This document shows, one piece after another, positions 63,401 to 64,000 of a stretch of DNA of 64,000 nucleotides (positions within the stretch are counted from its first letter, which is position 1; each line of letters begins with the position of its first letter). This DNA is from Cohnella abietis (GTDB lineage: Bacteria > Bacillota > Bacilli > Paenibacillales > Paenibacillaceae). Below the pieces are notes generated by a model. The model was not told the origin of the DNA and made no database searches. It saw only the letters and a list, made by a program, of their open reading frames with translations. The translations under genes and the position numbers were made by a program. The stretch is from positions 6,812,501 to 6,876,500 of the forward strand of contig NZ_AP019400.1 in NCBI RefSeq assembly GCF_004295585.1, given 5' to 3'.

Positions 63401-63631
63401 ATCGGAGGTCATGGACGCGCTCCAGGTATCACCGAAGCTTCGCAACCCATCCTGAGCATCATAATAATGAACGTCACCAAGAGCAGCCATCGTCGTTGCG
63501 GCTCCTGCTGCGCTTGCCACGTCCGGTTTAATAACGATTAGGGAAGATTCTACGAGCAAACAAGCGGCCAAAAAACTTACAGAACACAGCTTCATAAATC
63601 TTCTTTTCACCATTTGAGATTTAGAAAACAT
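60455..63631 (-). CDS. Secreted multi-domain protein: GH43/sialidase-like propeller plus carbohydrate-binding modules
   Basis: The 1,058-residue protein has a signal peptide (about 1-42, ending DVASAA). A beta-propeller-like N-terminal domain spans about 45-400 (SFGDTWSASMTSDGTVIGQH, KSTDRGQTWTSS, FGWVVYNENLGRYILTNML, WVYEAPHPWGPWTKI), of the type found in GH43/GH32/GH33 enzymes; I cannot pin the family. Two CBM6/CBM35-like modules follow (about 405-530 and 540-665: LQAENATLLGS, YYQAENATLSGG), then three copies of a module of about 125 residues at 675-1058 (ADVYIDGVLDQTVDTYS, HTIKIQ.RSDKN.SSSGY.TD.D). It is secreted and likely degrades or binds a polysaccharide. GGGAGGGG precedes the ATG. The AraC gene directly upstream is the likely regulator. 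Confidence 0.85.
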   Translation of the reverse strand: MFSKSQMVKRRFMKLCSVSFLAACLLVESSLIVIKPDVASAAGAATTMAALGDVHYYDAQDGLRSFGDTWSASMTSDGTVIGQHDDGTGISDGDYGEVGHANSKLIRFQGVPEDQSSFRVTDYANGEITTNRSDDGASGSSAYHTTSYEVDGVLYIWGTSSPNGTDVFHNPVLKKSTDRGQTWTSSTNTSAILGSTFGWPSFYQYGKGGAAPAVDQADLYVYMLSPSNNSSDASNPYKLYYRDDYYLLRVLRTDLPLLDATKYQYYKGGIGGDGSLASNWTTNIAEITPMYSQTGVIGFGWVVYNENLGRYILTNMLSWQNTPSPFWVYEAPHPWGPWTKILDHQVDTATTPGLTHFALTNAYMQNSGKKMWAFAATDYQSSPYEFHYLPVYLTNQTKTTLQAENATLLGSTSIGSSKDGYTGSGYVTGFGTAGNGVRFNVNTSQAGYYIVNFRYANTSATEGTVSVYVNGSRQTRVGATYTEQYWSKWTEDARVYYLNAGSNTFDIKLAASDSSPSLYVDSLSYAFLQSDDPDTAGTYYQAENATLSGGATTGDNQIINYKGDGYAKVRTAGSAAQFNVNVPLTKEYKLYIRYSYGSGEHSTLPNIALNVNASKVKNIRLGTTMSKKLETKVETITLLAGSNTIQLSADSDSGNDLFVDYIKVVDPTNIPAPPEMWTPVDDSATGGPTYSGNWISKKDSGYWRQNLHHSFTGGDYMQYTFTGTGVRWIGATGNNHGKADVYIDGVLDQTVDTYSYDTKTQQVLYTKTGLNNLAHTIKIQLRSDKNASSSGYFTDIDALTYTTSPVVFTDDADPAITYSGSWISVASPGYLNTNVHYASAPGSYIQYTFKGTDIQWIGGTNNDHGKADVYIDGILDQTVDTYSDGWVKQKVLYAKKGLSSGTHTIKIQVRSDKNVASSGYITDIDSFAYTALPKQYVDNSQSGILYSGSWVANYSPGYVNTTVNYSASSGSYAQYSFTGIGIQWIGGTNTDHGKADVYIDGILDQTVDTYSTTWNRQKVLYSKSGLSNGTHTIKIQVRSDKNPSSSGFYTDVDAFIVS
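60460..61560 (-). repeat. Three in-frame repeats of the carbohydrate-binding module
   Basis: The blocks CTTTTCCATGATC (or close variants) and TACGTATCCACGGTTTGATC recur near 60600, 60985 and 61375, at about 360-390 bp spacing, and mark three similar C-terminal modules of about 125 residues each. Confidence 0.85.
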
Positions 63632-63751
63632 ATATACCCCTCCCAGTCAATTAGATAGCGCTTACAATTGAACACAAGATTATCATACCATTGGCACTTA
63701 GGTATGATAATCCGCTAAGCTGTTCAATTAACTTAACTATCCTGCTATTAT

Positions 63752-64000
63752 TTAATCGAATCTTTCGAATTTAATGATGCTTTGTTTGACGGATTTTCGA
63801 TAGACGCTTGGGGAGATGTGATTGGTTTTTCTGAAAATTTCGTTAAAATAATTCGGATTTTTATACCCCACTAATTTCGATATCTCGGAAATGGTTTTAT
63901 TCGTGGAGAGAAGCAGCTTCTTAGCTTCATCAATGCGGCGGGTAATTAAATAATTGATGGGGGAGTCACCGGTTTCATTCTTAAACAAATGTGAGATATA
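63752..64000 (-). CDS. AraC-family transcriptional regulator, C-terminal part at the window edge
   Basis: The last 82 codons of a gene entering from the right edge. They encode the second half of an AraC DNA-binding domain: YISHLFKNETGDSPINYLIT, RRIDEAKKLLLSTNKTISEI, SKLVGYKNPNYFNEIFRKTN, then SPSVYRKS. The upstream sensor part is outside the window. It lies 120 bp upstream of the secreted carbohydrate-active-type gene on the same strand and probably activates it in response to a sugar; this is inferred from the frequent pairing in Paenibacillus. Confidence 0.92.
   Translation of the reverse strand, partial: YISHLFKNETGDSPINYLITRRIDEAKKLLLSTNKTISEISKLVGYKNPNYFNEIFRKTNHISPSVYRKSVKQSIIKFERFD

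Overview
The window reads as a chromosomal segment of a Gram-positive, spore-former-type Firmicute, most likely Paenibacillaceae (Paenibacillus or Cohnella-like). The inference rests on strong GGAGG ribosome binding sites, lipoprotein and LPXTG-free secreted proteins with three C-terminal S-layer homology (SLH) domains, Shr-type haemoglobin-interacting repeats, a HelD-type helicase, MalT/LuxR-type ATPase regulators and many two-component, MerR and AraC regulators. No rRNA, tRNA or CRISPR array was recognised.

Layout. 1-5.7 kb: 5' part (about 1,910 codons) of a giant GLUG/cadherin-like surface protein running off the left edge, with near-identical 276-bp tandem repeats. 6.0-8.2 kb: ECF sigma/anti-sigma pair and a YdeI-like protein. 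8.2-9.1 kb: repeat-rich non-coding DNA. 9.1-13.3 kb: SLH surface protein. 13.4-20.1 kb: sulfonate-sulfur region, made of a nitroreductase-like protein, a regulator that fuses an excisionase-type HTH to an SsuA-like binding domain, and a divergent ssuA-ssuD-ssuC-ssuB operon. 20.2-26.6 kb (minus): a peptide-secretion cassette, with a LuxR-ATPase regulator, an unlisted 54-residue double-glycine precursor with a proline- and arginine-rich core, a cytoplasmic parvulin-type prolyl isomerase, and a C39-peptidase ABC exporter carrying two cyclic-nucleotide-binding-like domains. 26.8-28.9 kb: a response regulator/histidine kinase pair whose regulator appears to start at AUU. 29-30.2 kb: 51-bp repeat array and a small hypothetical gene. 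30.3-35.4 kb: a second GLUG/SLH protein. 35.6-36.7 kb: divergent nitroreductase/MerR. 36.7-42.0 kb: HelD and a MalT-like regulator. 42.6-45.0 kb: carboxyspermidine dehydrogenase and decarboxylase. 45-46.9 kb: a hypothetical gene and solitary trpB. 47.2-54.1 kb: SnaA/DszA-type flavin monooxygenase with a complete dipeptide-type ABC transporter. 54.1-56.3 kb: repeats and an IS110-family element. 56.4-57.5 kb: MerR plus short-chain dehydrogenase. 57.7-60.0 kb: 7TM histidine kinase and receiver-only regulator. 60.5-63.6 kb: secreted carbohydrate-active-type protein. 63.75 kb to the edge: AraC regulator fragment.

How it fits together. Two separate loci (16-20 kb and 47-54 kb) pair an FMN-dependent luciferase-like monooxygenase with an ABC importer, pointing to scavenging of organosulfur compounds. 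Three very large surface proteins share architecture and look like an adhesin/S-layer-anchored set. The strongest candidate for an undescribed system is the 20.2-26.6 kb cassette: a proline-rich, cationic, leader-cleaved peptide made next to its own prolyl isomerase, with an attenuator between precursor and export genes and a dyad upstream of the precursor promoter. A second unexplained layer is repetitive non-coding DNA: a dispersed 183-bp nested-palindrome element (three full copies, one half copy) and several unrelated tandem arrays (115, 51, 33 and about 51 bp).
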